The notes under the pieces: generated by a model
The model's database searches: none
Seen by the model: only the letters and a program-made list of their open reading frames with translations
What the model was told of the DNA's origin: nothing
In this document: piece by piece, positions 36,308-45,234 of the stretch
Layout: every line of letters begins with the position of its first letter
Position numbering within the stretch: position 1 is the stretch's first letter
Assembly (NCBI RefSeq): GCF_964036645.1
Contig: NZ_OZ038525.1
Span: 62,001 to 126,000 of the forward strand
Direction: 5' to 3'
Source of the DNA: Tenacibaculum sp. 190524A02b
GTDB lineage: Bacteria > Bacteroidota > Bacteroidia > Flavobacteriales > Flavobacteriaceae
Length of the DNA stretch: 64,000 bases
Program-made: the position numbers and the translations under genes

Positions 36308-39259
36308 TTACTCGGTATCACAGTGGAATAATTTTTTAGTTTTTTTAGCAGGAGCTTGTGTTTTAGCTCCTTTCATTTTTTCTTGTAACATCATGCCAAT
36401 CAGTTTAGCACGCTCTGCCTTTATTGCTTTTCGTTTTGCTAAGTCTTGTTCAATATCAAAGTAAATAGCTCCATCAATAATTGTTTTTTCAGCTTTTGCA
36501 TAAATAGATAAAGGATTGTCACTCCATAAAACCACATCTGCATCTTTACCTACTTTTATACTTCCTGTTCTATCATCAAGGTGTAATAATTTAGCAGGAT
36601 TAATAGTAATCATATCCCAAGCTTCTTGTTCAGTTAATCCACCATACTTAATAGCTTTGGCGGCTTCTTGATTTAATCTTCTAGACATTTCAGCATCATC
36701 AGAATTAATGGCCACTACCACACCTTGTCTATGCATAATAGCTGCATTGTAGGGGATAGCATCATTTACTTCATATTTATAAGCCCACCAATCAGAAAAT
36801 GTAGAACCACCCGCACCATGTGTTTTCATTTTATCGGCTAGTTTATAACCTTCTAAAATATGCGTAAAGGTATTAATGTTAAAGTTAAACTTTTCAGCCA
36901 CTTTCATTAACATATTAATTTCTGATTGTACGTATGAATGACAAGAAATAAAACGTTCCTTATTAATAATTTCAGCTAAGGTTTCTAACTCAATATCTTT
37001 ACGATACGGTTGTCCGCTTTTCTTTTTAGTATCATAAGCCTTGGCTCTTTCAAAGTAATCCATATATACCTGTTCCACTCCCATACGTGTTTGTGGAAAA
37101 CGAACCGTATTGTGATCTCCCCAGTTAGACTGTTTTACATTTTCACCTAAAGCAAACTTGATAAATTTTGGCGAGTTTTTATAAATAAGTCCAGCTGCAT
37201 TTTCTCCCCATTTTAATTTTAAAATAGCCGATTGACCACCAATTGGATTAGCAGAACCATGCAAAATTTGAATAGAAGTTACGCCACCAGCAATGTTTCT
37301 ATAAATATTTACATCGCCAGGGTTTACAACGTCTTCAATGGTTACCTCGGCAGAAGAGTTATGACCAGCTTCATTAATAGCAGAAGCTGCAATATGAGAA
37401 TGTTCATCTATAATTCCAGCGGTTACATATTTACCCGTTCCATCAATAATTTTAGCAGCTTTAGTACGAATGTTTTTACCTAGTTGCGCTATTTTACCAT
37501 TTTTAAGTAGTACATCTGTATTGGTTAATACTTCATGATTTTCTGAAGTCCAAACAGTAGCGTTTTTAATAAGTATGGTTTGTTGTTGAGGTACTGTATA
37601 ATTACCATAGCCAATATTAGGATAGCTTACCGCTACTACTTCTGGCTTTTTAGTTGCTTGTTTTTTCGTGTCTTTTTTAGAAGTACCTTTTCTAGCTGCT
37701 TGGGAAGCTGACCATGTAATGGCATTTCCATCAGCATCTATACCAGTACCTTTTAACAAGTTGGCAGCGTTGGCAATTTTACCCGTAAGTCTTGTAAATT
37801 TACCATTTTCATTTAAGGTAATTTCTATCCAATTATTTGTGAAAGAGAATTTACTATTCATCTTAGTTTCTCCTTTTTTAATAGTTGCTTTCTGTTTAGC
37901 ATCTTTACCTTCAATACTCATGTTATAATTAGTGCCATTTACATATAACATGTAATTTCCCGTGATATCTTTAACATTCATTGGGTTGATGACATTTTTT
38001 ACACCCTGTACCCAATTTTCATAAAGCGTAGTTTCTTCATCAAAAAGATTACCTGAAGTAATCAAAAAGTTAGCATAGCTACCTACGTTTAAGTTTCCAA
38101 TTGCAGAATTATTTAAAATTTTAGCAGGAATGGTAGTTAATGCTTCTAAAGCAGTAGTTTTATCCAGCCCGTGTAAAATTGCTTTTTTCAAATTAGTTGT
38201 AAACTCTTTTACAGTTTTTAATTTATGAGTAGTTAAAGCAAAAGGAATCTTGTTTTTAGCTAAAACACTTGGGTTAGCAGGTTCTTGATTCCATTTACGC
38301 ATATCACTCAACGCAATTTTATCTGCTAAATCAATATTACTTACATCATACGGTTTTCTAAAATTAATAGGAATTATAAAATGAGCGTTGGTGTTTTTAA
38401 TATCATCAATACGCTCGTATTCATTACCGCCTCCTAAAATGGTATATTGAATCCCAAATTCATCACCAATTTTATCTGCGCGTAAACTATTTAAGTAATC
38501 GCCAGCTCTAAATATTTGAGGCAAATTCTTTTTTGCATTTAAAGCCTCTATAGCTAAATCCGTATTTTTTGCATTTCCATTTGCGTACCAAGTAGCGTCT
38601 AAATACGTTTGTCTTAATAAGGCCATAGCGCCCATTCTTGAAGTAGGATAGGATTGGTGTGATTTTCTACTTTTAGAAAAAGAAAGGTAATTAGCAGATT
38701 GTTTGTTAAGTATTCTATAAGCATCAGAATCACTATCATTTAAAGCAACTAACGCTCCGTTACCTTGCATAATACCATCATCAACATGTGTATTAACCAA
38801 CCCAAAACCTAAATTGCGTAACTCTTTTGCCTTTTTTTTATCAAAACTAAATTCTTTAGAAGCATCAGTTTCTGGGCGAATATGATCGTTCCAATAATAA
38901 CCTTTTCTACTAGCATCAAGTAGTGGTGGTTTTCTAAAGTTACTAGTTCTTTTAATTTCTTTAATACCAAACGTACTGTATACATCTATAAAAGAAGGAT
39001 AAATAGATTTACCAGAAGCATCAACTATTTGTGCATTTTTAGGTATGCTAACAGATTTACCTACCTTTAGTACTTTACCATCTTTAATAAGTAAAGTTCC
39101 TTTTTTAATAATTTGTTTGGGCGTCACATAAATAGTCGCATTTTTAATAGCTACTATAGTATTTTTAGTAGTTTTTACTCCCGTATTTGTAGGGAAATAC
39201 TCCTGCGCTTGTATGTATGAAACACACAAGGAGAGTAGCACTATGTAAAGTTTTTTCAT
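36308..39259 (-). CDS. Exported protein with two tandem amidohydrolase modules
   Basis: The 983-residue protein has a signal peptide ending near YIQAQ. The first module (about 35-420) has IYPSFIDVYSTFG where HxH is expected, so it lacks the metal motif. A linker region of about 150 residues, including a Lys/Thr-rich stretch, follows. The second module (about 560-960) keeps the metal site: IIDEHSHIAAS (HxH), ISCHSYVQSE, FTHILEGYK and INSDDAEMS. The C-terminus is Lys-rich and ends KKLFHCDTE. Proteins of this kind occur as adjacent pairs in Bacteroidota, with no firmly known substrate; imidazolonepropionase-like or dipeptidase-like hydrolysis is possible. Confidence 0.83.
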   Translation of the reverse strand: MKKLYIVLLSLCVSYIQAQEYFPTNTGVKTTKNTIVAIKNATIYVTPKQIIKKGTLLIKDGKVLKVGKSVSIPKNAQIVDASGKSIYPSFIDVYSTFGIKEIKRTSNFRKPPLLDASRKGYYWNDHIRPETDASKEFSFDKKKAKELRNLGFGLVNTHVDDGIMQGNGALVALNDSDSDAYRILNKQSANYLSFSKSRKSHQSYPTSRMGAMALLRQTYLDATWYANGNAKNTDLAIEALNAKKNLPQIFRAGDYLNSLRADKIGDEFGIQYTILGGGNEYERIDDIKNTNAHFIIPINFRKPYDVSNIDLADKIALSDMRKWNQEPANPSVLAKNKIPFALTTHKLKTVKEFTTNLKKAILHGLDKTTALEALTTIPAKILNNSAIGNLNVGSYANFLITSGNLFDEETTLYENWVQGVKNVINPMNVKDITGNYMLYVNGTNYNMSIEGKDAKQKATIKKGETKMNSKFSFTNNWIEITLNENGKFTRLTGKIANAANLLKGTGIDADGNAITWSASQAARKGTSKKDTKKQATKKPEVVAVSYPNIGYGNYTVPQQQTILIKNATVWTSENHEVLTNTDVLLKNGKIAQLGKNIRTKAAKIIDGTGKYVTAGIIDEHSHIAASAINEAGHNSSAEVTIEDVVNPGDVNIYRNIAGGVTSIQILHGSANPIGGQSAILKLKWGENAAGLIYKNSPKFIKFALGENVKQSNWGDHNTVRFPQTRMGVEQVYMDYFERAKAYDTKKKSGQPYRKDIELETLAEIINKERFISCHSYVQSEINMLMKVAEKFNFNINTFTHILEGYKLADKMKTHGAGGSTFSDWWAYKYEVNDAIPYNAAIMHRQGVVVAINSDDAEMSRRLNQEAAKAIKYGGLTEQEAWDMITINPAKLLHLDDRTGSIKVGKDADVVLWSDNPLSIYAKAEKTIIDGAIYFDIEQDLAKRKAIKAERAKLIGMMLQEKMKGAKTQAPAKKTKKLFHCDTE

Positions 39260-39391
39260 GGTTGGGTTTTATTGTAACCTGCAAGGTAATAGATGTGCAG
39301 TAGCAGGTTTTGTTTATGTAAATACTTGAATTATTCCTTAAAAATATAGATTTTCTTAAAATTTGATTTTTTGTTTAACAAAACATTAAGA

Positions 39392-40435
39392 TTATTTTAA
39401 TAGTAGTCTACCAATCTTTTCATGCCCTGCTAACCAAGCAACATTTTTATTTACAAATTGAATTGTGTAAAAAGAGTCGTCACTTATTTTTTTCCAACTA
39501 GTACCTCCATCATTAGAAAAAGCGATTCCGGTTTTACCAACAGCTATTACTTCTTTCCCATGAGTATTGGGTACATATTGTACACAACTTTTATAGTTAG
39601 GAGTTTCGTTATCGGCAATTAAATGCCAGGTTTTTCCACCATCTGTAGTACGTACTTTATTCGCACAATTATCATTAGGTTTGGTATAATCTCCACCAAA
39701 AGCAATGCCTTCAAAAGCATTATAAAAATCAACAGAGTACATACCTTGAGGACCATTTCCTTGTAGCATAGGCGTATCATAAACTTCCCAGGTTTGTCCT
39801 TTATCTGTAGATTTTAAAACTCTTGCTTTTTTTCCTCCAGAAACAATCCAAACCGTATCTTTTATAATTTTTATATTGGTATTACTCGCTGCAAAAAAAG
39901 CTTCCCCTTTAGCAAAAGTAGGCAATTCACTACACGGTTTTTTGTACCATGTATTCCCACCATCATTGGTAAGTATAATTGAAGGACATTCCTCTGTAGG
40001 ATCTCCAACAGCAATACCATGCTTTCCATCTTCAAAAAATTGCAACGCATTGTAAAATACTTTTGGGTGTTCTTCTTTATAGACAATGGAGTATTTTTTG
40101 TTTACTATTTTATATAATAAGGCAGGATTTGCAATAGAAAGCGCAAAAATTGTATCTTTAATAACCGCCATACTTCTAAAGTGTGGTGCAATAGAATCAT
40201 TATACGTTATTTTTTGAATACCCCAAGTTTTTCCAGTATCAGTTGTTTTACCAATGATACCTCTTGAATCGGCAAAGATAACGGTAGTAGAGTCCATAGC
40301 TTTAATGGCTCTAATACTAGAATTTGGAATAGTAAAGGTATTTACAATTACACTATCTATGTTTCTTGGTTGGTAATCATTTTTGCAAGAAATAAGTGTT
40401 GTTACGACTAAATAAAGTAGTAGGTATCGTTTCAT
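39392..40435 (-). CDS. YCF48/BNR-repeat beta-propeller lipoprotein
   Basis: The start is the ATG at 40435, giving 347 residues and a lipoprotein signal (LVVTTLISC); a start 75 bases upstream would overlap the divergent patatin gene. Repeats of the form TTDTGKTWG, TNDGGNTWY, STDKGQTWE, TTDGGKTWH and SNDGGTSWK recur every 50 or so residues. This is the Asp-box pattern of sialidase-type and YCF48-like propellers. YCF48 helps photosystem II assembly in cyanobacteria, which does not apply here. The role is unknown; it is probably outer-membrane or periplasmic. Confidence 0.82.
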   Translation of the reverse strand: MKRYLLLYLVVTTLISCKNDYQPRNIDSVIVNTFTIPNSSIRAIKAMDSTTVIFADSRGIIGKTTDTGKTWGIQKITYNDSIAPHFRSMAVIKDTIFALSIANPALLYKIVNKKYSIVYKEEHPKVFYNALQFFEDGKHGIAVGDPTEECPSIILTNDGGNTWYKKPCSELPTFAKGEAFFAASNTNIKIIKDTVWIVSGGKKARVLKSTDKGQTWEVYDTPMLQGNGPQGMYSVDFYNAFEGIAFGGDYTKPNDNCANKVRTTDGGKTWHLIADNETPNYKSCVQYVPNTHGKEVIAVGKTGIAFSNDGGTSWKKISDDSFYTIQFVNKNVAWLAGHEKIGRLLLK

Positions 40436-40472
40436 TTTTGATATTTTTACAGAACTAAAATAGATAAAATCC

Positions 40473-41396
40473 ATGAAAAGAGCATTGGTTATATCAGGAG
40501 GCGGTAGCAAAGGTGCTTTTGCAGGCGGTGTTACTGAATATTTGATGAATGAAAAACAAAAAGACTACGATTTGTTTTTAGGAACTTCTACTGGAAGTTT
40601 AATGGTTTCACATTTAGCATTAAAAAAAGTGGAAGCGTTAAAAGAGTTATATACCAATGTTAACCAGCATGCCATTTTTAGCAATAGTCCTTTTAAAATA
40701 AGAAAGGTACACGGAGAGAAAGTAGTATCTATTAGACATAGAAATACCTTTTGGAACTTTTTAAATGGAAGAAAAACGTTTGGAGAAAGTAAAAATTTAC
40801 GACGCTTAATTAAAAAGAACGTTACCCTTAAAATGTACGATGAAATAAGAGCAGCAGGAAAAGAAGTAGTGGTAACCGTTTCTAATTTAACAGCCAATAA
40901 AATAGAATACAAATCTATTTCTGAGTGTAGTTATGATGATTTTTGTGATTGGATTTGGGGATCATGTAATTATGTTCCTTTTATGAGTTTATTAGAAAAA
41001 AATCATTGTCAATATGCTGATGGAGGTTTTGGATGTTTAATACCTATACGTGAAGCTATTTTAAGAGGGGCAAAAGAAGTAGATGCAGTTATTTTAGAAA
41101 CAGAGGTCAATCAAATAAACAGAATGCCAGCTAAAAATCCATTTTCATTAATGCTAGATGTTTTTGGGTTTATGTTAGAGCATGTAGAAAAACATAATGT
41201 TACCATTGGAAAGCTATCAGCAAAACATCACGATGTAAAGTTAAATCTTTATTATACGCCAACGGTTTTAACTACCAACTCTTTGATTTTTGATAAAAAA
41301 TTAATGACCAAATGGTGGCAACAAGGTTTTGAACATGCAAGATTTAAAGATGACACCTCAATGAATGATTATAGAACGGAATTAATAGACAAGTAA
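40473..41396 (+). CDS. Patatin-like phospholipase
   Basis: The 307 residues form a lipid acyl hydrolase with a Ser-Asp dyad: oxyanion GGGSKGAFAGG at the start, nucleophile GTSTGSL and catalytic DGGFG. No signal peptide is seen, so it acts in the cytosol or on the inner membrane face. It is divergent from the propeller lipoprotein gene with 37 bases between, and its stop abuts the next start. Confidence 0.9.
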   Translation: MKRALVISGGGSKGAFAGGVTEYLMNEKQKDYDLFLGTSTGSLMVSHLALKKVEALKELYTNVNQHAIFSNSPFKIRKVHGEKVVSIRHRNTFWNFLNGRKTFGESKNLRRLIKKNVTLKMYDEIRAAGKEVVVTVSNLTANKIEYKSISECSYDDFCDWIWGSCNYVPFMSLLEKNHCQYADGGFGCLIPIREAILRGAKEVDAVILETEVNQINRMPAKNPFSLMLDVFGFMLEHVEKHNVTIGKLSAKHHDVKLNLYYTPTVLTTNSLIFDKKLMTKWWQQGFEHARFKDDTSMNDYRTELIDK

Positions 41397-42290
41397 ATGA
41401 AGTTTGGAAAAGTAGCACAACCAGAGTTAGTAGATTTTACCTTACCGAATACACATAAAGATACGATTAGGTTATTAGAAACATATGAGAAACCCACCAA
41501 CGTAAATGCTTTTGTGGGCTGTGCAAAATGGAATAAAGCCGATTTAAAAGGGTTTTATCCTAGAGGTACTAAAGATGAACTAGCCTATTATTCAAAAGAG
41601 TTTAATTGCATAGAGCTAAACGCTACATTTTATAGACAGTTTCCTGCAGAACAATTTGCCAAATGGAAACACAAAACACCTAGTAATTTTAAATTCTTTC
41701 CAAAGCTGACACAGGAAATTAGCCATTGGAAACGATTGGAAGGCGTACAAGAAGCTGTTAATTATTATTTAGATTGTGCTTTACAGTTGGAAGAGAAGTT
41801 AGGAACTATATTTTTACAACTACATGCTAATTTTGGCCCTAAAAACTTTGAACGAGTTAAGAATTTTGCTAAAAGCTGGCCAAAAGAAGTGCCATTAGCC
41901 ATTGAAGTACGTCATCCCGATTGGTATGAAGATAAAACCGTTTTTGACGAATATACTCATGTATTGCAAGAACACAATATAGCTAATGTATTGGTAGATA
42001 CTGCGGGTAGGAGAGATATGGTGCACATGCGTTTAACCAATAATGAAGCATTTATACGTTATGTAGGCGCTAATCATCCTTCAGATTATAACCGACTAGA
42101 TGCTTGGGTGAATCGTTTACAAGAATGGACAGAAGCTGGATTACAGAATATTCACTTTTTTGTACATCAAAATTTAGAGATAGAATCTCCTTTATTAGCA
42201 GCACATTTTATAAGGAACTTAAATAAAACATTGGAGTTAAACTTAAAAATCCCCAATGAAGAAACCAACCAACAAATGACTTTATTGTAA
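41397..42290 (+). CDS. DUF72 protein
   Basis: The 297 residues have the DUF72 TIM-barrel pattern: AFVGCAKWNKADLKGFYPRG, ELNATFYRQFPAEQFAKWK, LQLHANFGPKNFERV, AIEVRHPDWYED and MRLTNNEAFIRYVG. Function is unknown for the family. It begins immediately at the stop of the patatin gene, so the two are co-transcribed. Confidence 0.92.
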   Translation: MKFGKVAQPELVDFTLPNTHKDTIRLLETYEKPTNVNAFVGCAKWNKADLKGFYPRGTKDELAYYSKEFNCIELNATFYRQFPAEQFAKWKHKTPSNFKFFPKLTQEISHWKRLEGVQEAVNYYLDCALQLEEKLGTIFLQLHANFGPKNFERVKNFAKSWPKEVPLAIEVRHPDWYEDKTVFDEYTHVLQEHNIANVLVDTAGRRDMVHMRLTNNEAFIRYVGANHPSDYNRLDAWVNRLQEWTEAGLQNIHFFVHQNLEIESPLLAAHFIRNLNKTLELNLKIPNEETNQQMTLL

Positions 42291-42380
42291 TAAATTGAAT
42301 GCCTCACTTATTAATTGCTTAAGGGAAAACCCTTATAGGTTACCTAGAAACCCTTAGTTGTTTTTTAGGGCTATTACTAA

Positions 42381-42411
42381 TTGTAGTATGCTGTTATAAA
42401 AAGTAGTTTTG
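42381..42411 (+). promoter_or_regulatory. Promoter of the Cys-rich lipoprotein gene
   Basis: TTG (42381-42383) and TAGTTTTG (42404-42411), spaced by 20 bases, match the flavobacterial consensus fully. The start codon follows 27 bases later. Confidence 0.65.
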
Positions 42412-42437
42412 ATGTTGAACAAATCAATATTTAAATT

Positions 42438-42956
42438 ATGAAAAGAATTTTTGTTTTTACATTGCTTGTAAGCAGTTTGTTTTTATCATCATGTCAGTCT
42501 GATGATACCTCACCAATAAATGAAATTAAAGGAGAGCAGCTAGCTATCAGTGATTTTTTTGAAAAAATTGCAGCTATGAATTTAAAAGTACCAGAGGGTA
42601 ATGTAGTTTATATTAGTTATTCTTATGATAAAGCAAACGGACTTATAGAGTTTTTACAATCAGAAGAAAGGGAGTTTCCTTTTCCTATATATTTAGCAGA
42701 AAGTAAAGAGGCTGTAAAAGGAAAAACTTTTGCTAAAGATGAATATAAGGTTTCTTGTGAAATGGGAGGAACGGGAAGTCAAAATTGGACAAAAACGTGT
42801 TCATCTGCATGGAAGTGCGGAAAATTAGCTAAAAAATGTTTAGATGCTGGTGGTTGTGCTACGGTTTGTGCGGCGCAAATGGTTTATTTACCAGATGTAA
42901 GAGAGTTTTTAATCTTAGATGAAGAAGATTATATAAAATTTAATGACAGAAATTAA
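42438..42956 (+). CDS. Hypothetical lipoprotein with a Cys-rich C-terminal domain
   Basis: The 172 residues begin with a lipoprotein signal (FLSSC, Cys19). An Asp/Glu-rich stretch and a helical region follow. Residues 111-150 hold seven cysteines in SCEMGGTGSQNWTKTC, SSAWKCGKLAKKC and GGCATVC, suggesting disulfides or metal binding. I recognise no family. It is a single-gene unit with a perfect promoter and a strong terminator. Confidence 0.65.
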   Translation: MKRIFVFTLLVSSLFLSSCQSDDTSPINEIKGEQLAISDFFEKIAAMNLKVPEGNVVYISYSYDKANGLIEFLQSEEREFPFPIYLAESKEAVKGKTFAKDEYKVSCEMGGTGSQNWTKTCSSAWKCGKLAKKCLDAGGCATVCAAQMVYLPDVREFLILDEEDYIKFNDRN

Positions 42957-42982
42957 GTTGTAATACATATACTTTATAAACA

Positions 42983-43009
42983 AAAACTAGGCAATACGCC
43001 TAGTTTTTT
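42983..43009 (+). terminator. Intrinsic terminator
   Basis: AAAACTAGGC and GCCTAGTTTT pair over 10 bp around five bases, and a T-run follows. It ends the lipoprotein gene. Confidence 0.9.
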
Positions 43010-43075
43010 GTTTGGTTTAAGTTATTGAAAAATTAGGTTTTTACTGGGGTGTTTTTTGTGAGAGATTATAGGTGA

Positions 43076-43348
43076 GTTCGCTGATGCTTACAGTCGGTTC
43101 GCTGATGTTTGCAGTCGGTTCGCTGATGCTTGCAGTCGGTTCGCTGATGTTTGCTGTCAGTTCGCTGATGTTTGCAGTCGGTTCGCTAATGTTTGCAGTC
43201 GGTTCGCTGACACTTGCAGTCAGTTCGCTGATGTTTGCAGTTGGTTCGCTGATGTTTGCAGTCAGTTCGCTGATACTTGCAGTCGGTTCGCTGATGTTTA
43301 CATTCGGTTCGCTGATACTTGCAGTTGGTTCGCTAATACTTTCCCATG
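43076..43348. repeat. Tandem array of 13 units of 21 bp, consensus GTTCGCTGATGTTTGCAGTCG
   Basis: Thirteen head-to-tail 21-mers without spacers start with GTTCGCT. Units differ at positions 8-13 and at the last two bases, and the last unit is decayed. A plus-strand frame from a GTG at 43072 reads through the array as the heptapeptide SLMFAVG, but it has no ribosome-binding context, ends in decayed sequence and is probably not a gene. The array has the same period as that at 8981 but a different sequence. Confidence 0.95.
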
Positions 43349-43459
43349 ATTCATTTTTATAAATAATAGAGACCGTACATTAAAGTGTCTTATGAATCGA
43401 ATAATACTCGAGGATTATATGTTTAGTCTAATTTTTACTTTGTAAAAAGCTAGTTTATC

Positions 43460-43723
43460 ATGTCTATGTTTATGAATTCGGTACGAAAAACACTGAAGTT
43501 TAATGGTATCAGGCTAAATACTTTAATGATTTGTTATAATCCTAGAAGGCTTGTGTCTATTTTAGGAATAGAAACGCTAAAAAGTAGGTTGAAAGAACTA
43601 TATATTGTGTTTTATGAGGAAGTAAACGGGTTTTTAGCTTTTTGCACATTGTTCTTTCATTTTGGAAGCGATACAATTAAAAAAAATATAGTTTTTAAAC
43701 TTACGCTTTTAGTCTATATTTGA
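43460..43723 (+). pseudogene. Probable C-terminal remnant of an IS1182-like transposase
   Basis: The frame gives 87 residues. The part LNTLMICYNPRRLVSILGI followed by LKSRLKEL resembles the usual end of IS1182-type transposases (a YNxxRxxxILG motif before the last helix). No catalytic DDE region, inverted repeats or upstream part is present, and the residues after about 50 do not fit. So this is at best a decayed fragment. The family assignment is from memory of the motif. Confidence 0.35.
43715..43722 (+). promoter_or_regulatory. -7 box TATATTTG upstream of the nuclease-like gene
   Basis: A perfect TAnnTTTG match lies about 48 bases before the cassette-type boundary and 77 bases before the ATG at 43799. 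A clear -33 TTG is not evident. Confidence 0.35.
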
Positions 43724-43749
43724 GTATTAGTAAAAACATTAAGAGATAG

Positions 43750-43778
43750 GAGTTTCTGCACAGACTCCCGTTAGGCAT
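43750..43778 (+). other. Cassette-type boundary: bulged hairpin and GTTAGGCAT
   Basis: GGAGTttCTG and CAGACTCC form a hairpin with a two-base bulge, directly followed by GTTAGGC (43770-43776), a perfect match to the integron core GTTRRRY. The unit that starts here ends with ATGCCaTAAC at 45085, the inverse of GTTAGGCAT with one extra base. Confidence 0.4.
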
Positions 43779-43798
43779 AATTTATCACACGTAAAAAA

Positions 43799-45079
43799 AT
43801 GGACAGTAACCCAAAAGGAAATGAAGGAGAAAATTTTGTAAATACAATCGCAAATAATATTTTTCTTGAGTATTGGTGTTACCCAAGTCCGAAAGATGAA
43901 AAAGGAGATAAAAAAGAAATCTGTGACTTATTAATAACCTTTAGAGATACGTTAATAATAATTTCAGTAAAAAATTATGACTTCAAAGACAACTATAACA
44001 GATACTTTAATAATACAATTGAGAAAGCTTTAAAACAAATTCAAGGAGCTGAAAAAAAATTATTTGGAAACAAAAATGTTTTTATTAAACATCCTAAAAA
44101 GGAGATAGAATTATTTGATAAAAGCCGCTATTCAAAAGTTTTCAGAATAATTGTTAATCTTGGAAAAGGTTTAAAGTTTTACCATCCATCAAGCTATACT
44201 AAATCTGGAAAACATGTAACCATTATGGATGGAACAGCTTGGTTTGCAATTACCAATGAAATGAATACTGTTAAGGATTTGACAAATTACTTATCCGCAA
44301 GAGAAAAATTATTGAGTAGTAAATCTGTGATTATGCTTTTCTGTAGTGATGATGAATATGATAAAGATACTCACGAAAAATTTACAGAAAGAATAACTAA
44401 AACACAACCTAAAAGTGAAAAGCATATTTATATTTCAGGTAGTGAATTGGATTTATTAGCTTCTTATGTAAATAATTCTAACAGTTATCCTAAAAAAATT
44501 ACAGATGACAGTTATGATGGTTTATTTTTTGACATAGATGGAACTTGGAAAAACTTTATTTCTGACCCAATATTTCTCAAAAAAAAGGAGAAAGACCAAC
44601 AGAGCTTCTTCATAGATAAGTTTATACAAAACGAAATTGGATATAGAAAAGAACTTAAAGTATTAGCAGAAAAATTAATGTCTTTGAATAGATTTGAAAG
44701 ACGAATTATATCTGAAAATTTTTTTGCTTTCTATAAAAAGTATAAAATAGGTTATGAAAAGCATTTTGCAAGAGCATTTACAGATGTTTCAGATTTCGGC
44801 TTTATATTTGCAAAATATCCAAGAGACTTACAAGGAGAAACACTTGATAATGTTCTAATTTTAGCAATAGATAGTTTTGCTGTTCATACCGAATATTTAA
44901 GAACTGATTTTATAATCATTGCATACCACGATGATTTTAAAGGGTTAAAGTATAGTAATTTTGAGTTAGCAAATAAATTTAGTAAACAAGAAGAAAAAGA
45001 AATAATGGAAGATGCCAAATCTTTAGGTTGGTTTTCTGAATCTTTTAATTATAGAAAGATTAATGAAAAAGAATATTAA
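43799..45079 (+). CDS. Hypothetical protein with a PD-(D/E)XK nuclease-like N-terminus
   Basis: The 426-residue protein has no signal peptide. Residues 7-60 read NEGENFVNTIAN, then EICDLLITFRDTLIIISVKNYDF, which is the alpha-beta-beta pattern of the PD-(D/E)XK fold with Glu, Asp and Lys in place; the usual ExK is SVK. KALKQIQGAEKKLF follows as in related unannotated proteins. The rest is mixed and unrecognised. It lies alone in a cassette-like unit between repeated boundary elements, so an accessory role such as defence or DNA processing is possible, but unproven. Confidence 0.5.
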   Translation: MDSNPKGNEGENFVNTIANNIFLEYWCYPSPKDEKGDKKEICDLLITFRDTLIIISVKNYDFKDNYNRYFNNTIEKALKQIQGAEKKLFGNKNVFIKHPKKEIELFDKSRYSKVFRIIVNLGKGLKFYHPSSYTKSGKHVTIMDGTAWFAITNEMNTVKDLTNYLSAREKLLSSKSVIMLFCSDDEYDKDTHEKFTERITKTQPKSEKHIYISGSELDLLASYVNNSNSYPKKITDDSYDGLFFDIDGTWKNFISDPIFLKKKEKDQQSFFIDKFIQNEIGYRKELKVLAEKLMSLNRFERRIISENFFAFYKKYKIGYEKHFARAFTDVSDFGFIFAKYPRDLQGETLDNVLILAIDSFAVHTEYLRTDFIIIAYHDDFKGLKYSNFELANKFSKQEEKEIMEDAKSLGWFSESFNYRKINEKEY

Positions 45080-45084
45080 AAACT

Positions 45085-45218
45085 ATGCCATAACAATGGC
45101 TAAAGTTAATGTGGGTTTGATTTCTACTCCATTGTTTTGTGGTTTTTAATTAGTTGGAAATCTAGTAGATTTGTAGGGGTAATGGATATTTGCGTAATAA
45201 GTATATACAATGTTACCT
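45085..45218 (+). repeat. Cassette boundary element S1
   Basis: It begins with ATGCCATAAC six bases after the stop of the nuclease-like gene and ends with GTTACCT, 16 bases before the next ATG. It contains a 44-bp segment (45133-45176) with the palindrome AAATCTAgTAGATTT, repeated with two changes at 46081-46124. The ends fit the RYYYAAC / GTTRRRY type of integron sites loosely. Confidence 0.45.
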
Positions 45219-45234
45219 TTAATATAAAAATACA

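Noticed and set aside
42300..42380. Small hairpins TAAGGGaaaaCCCTTA and CCCTTAG...AGGG after the DUF72 gene as terminator
   Set aside because: Short stems with no clear T-run directly after; could be a weak terminator, but support is thin.
43072..43362. Plus-strand frame from GTG with heptapeptide SLMFAVG repeats
   Set aside because: By-product of a 21-bp tandem repeat; starts at the array edge, no ribosome-binding context, ends in decayed units.
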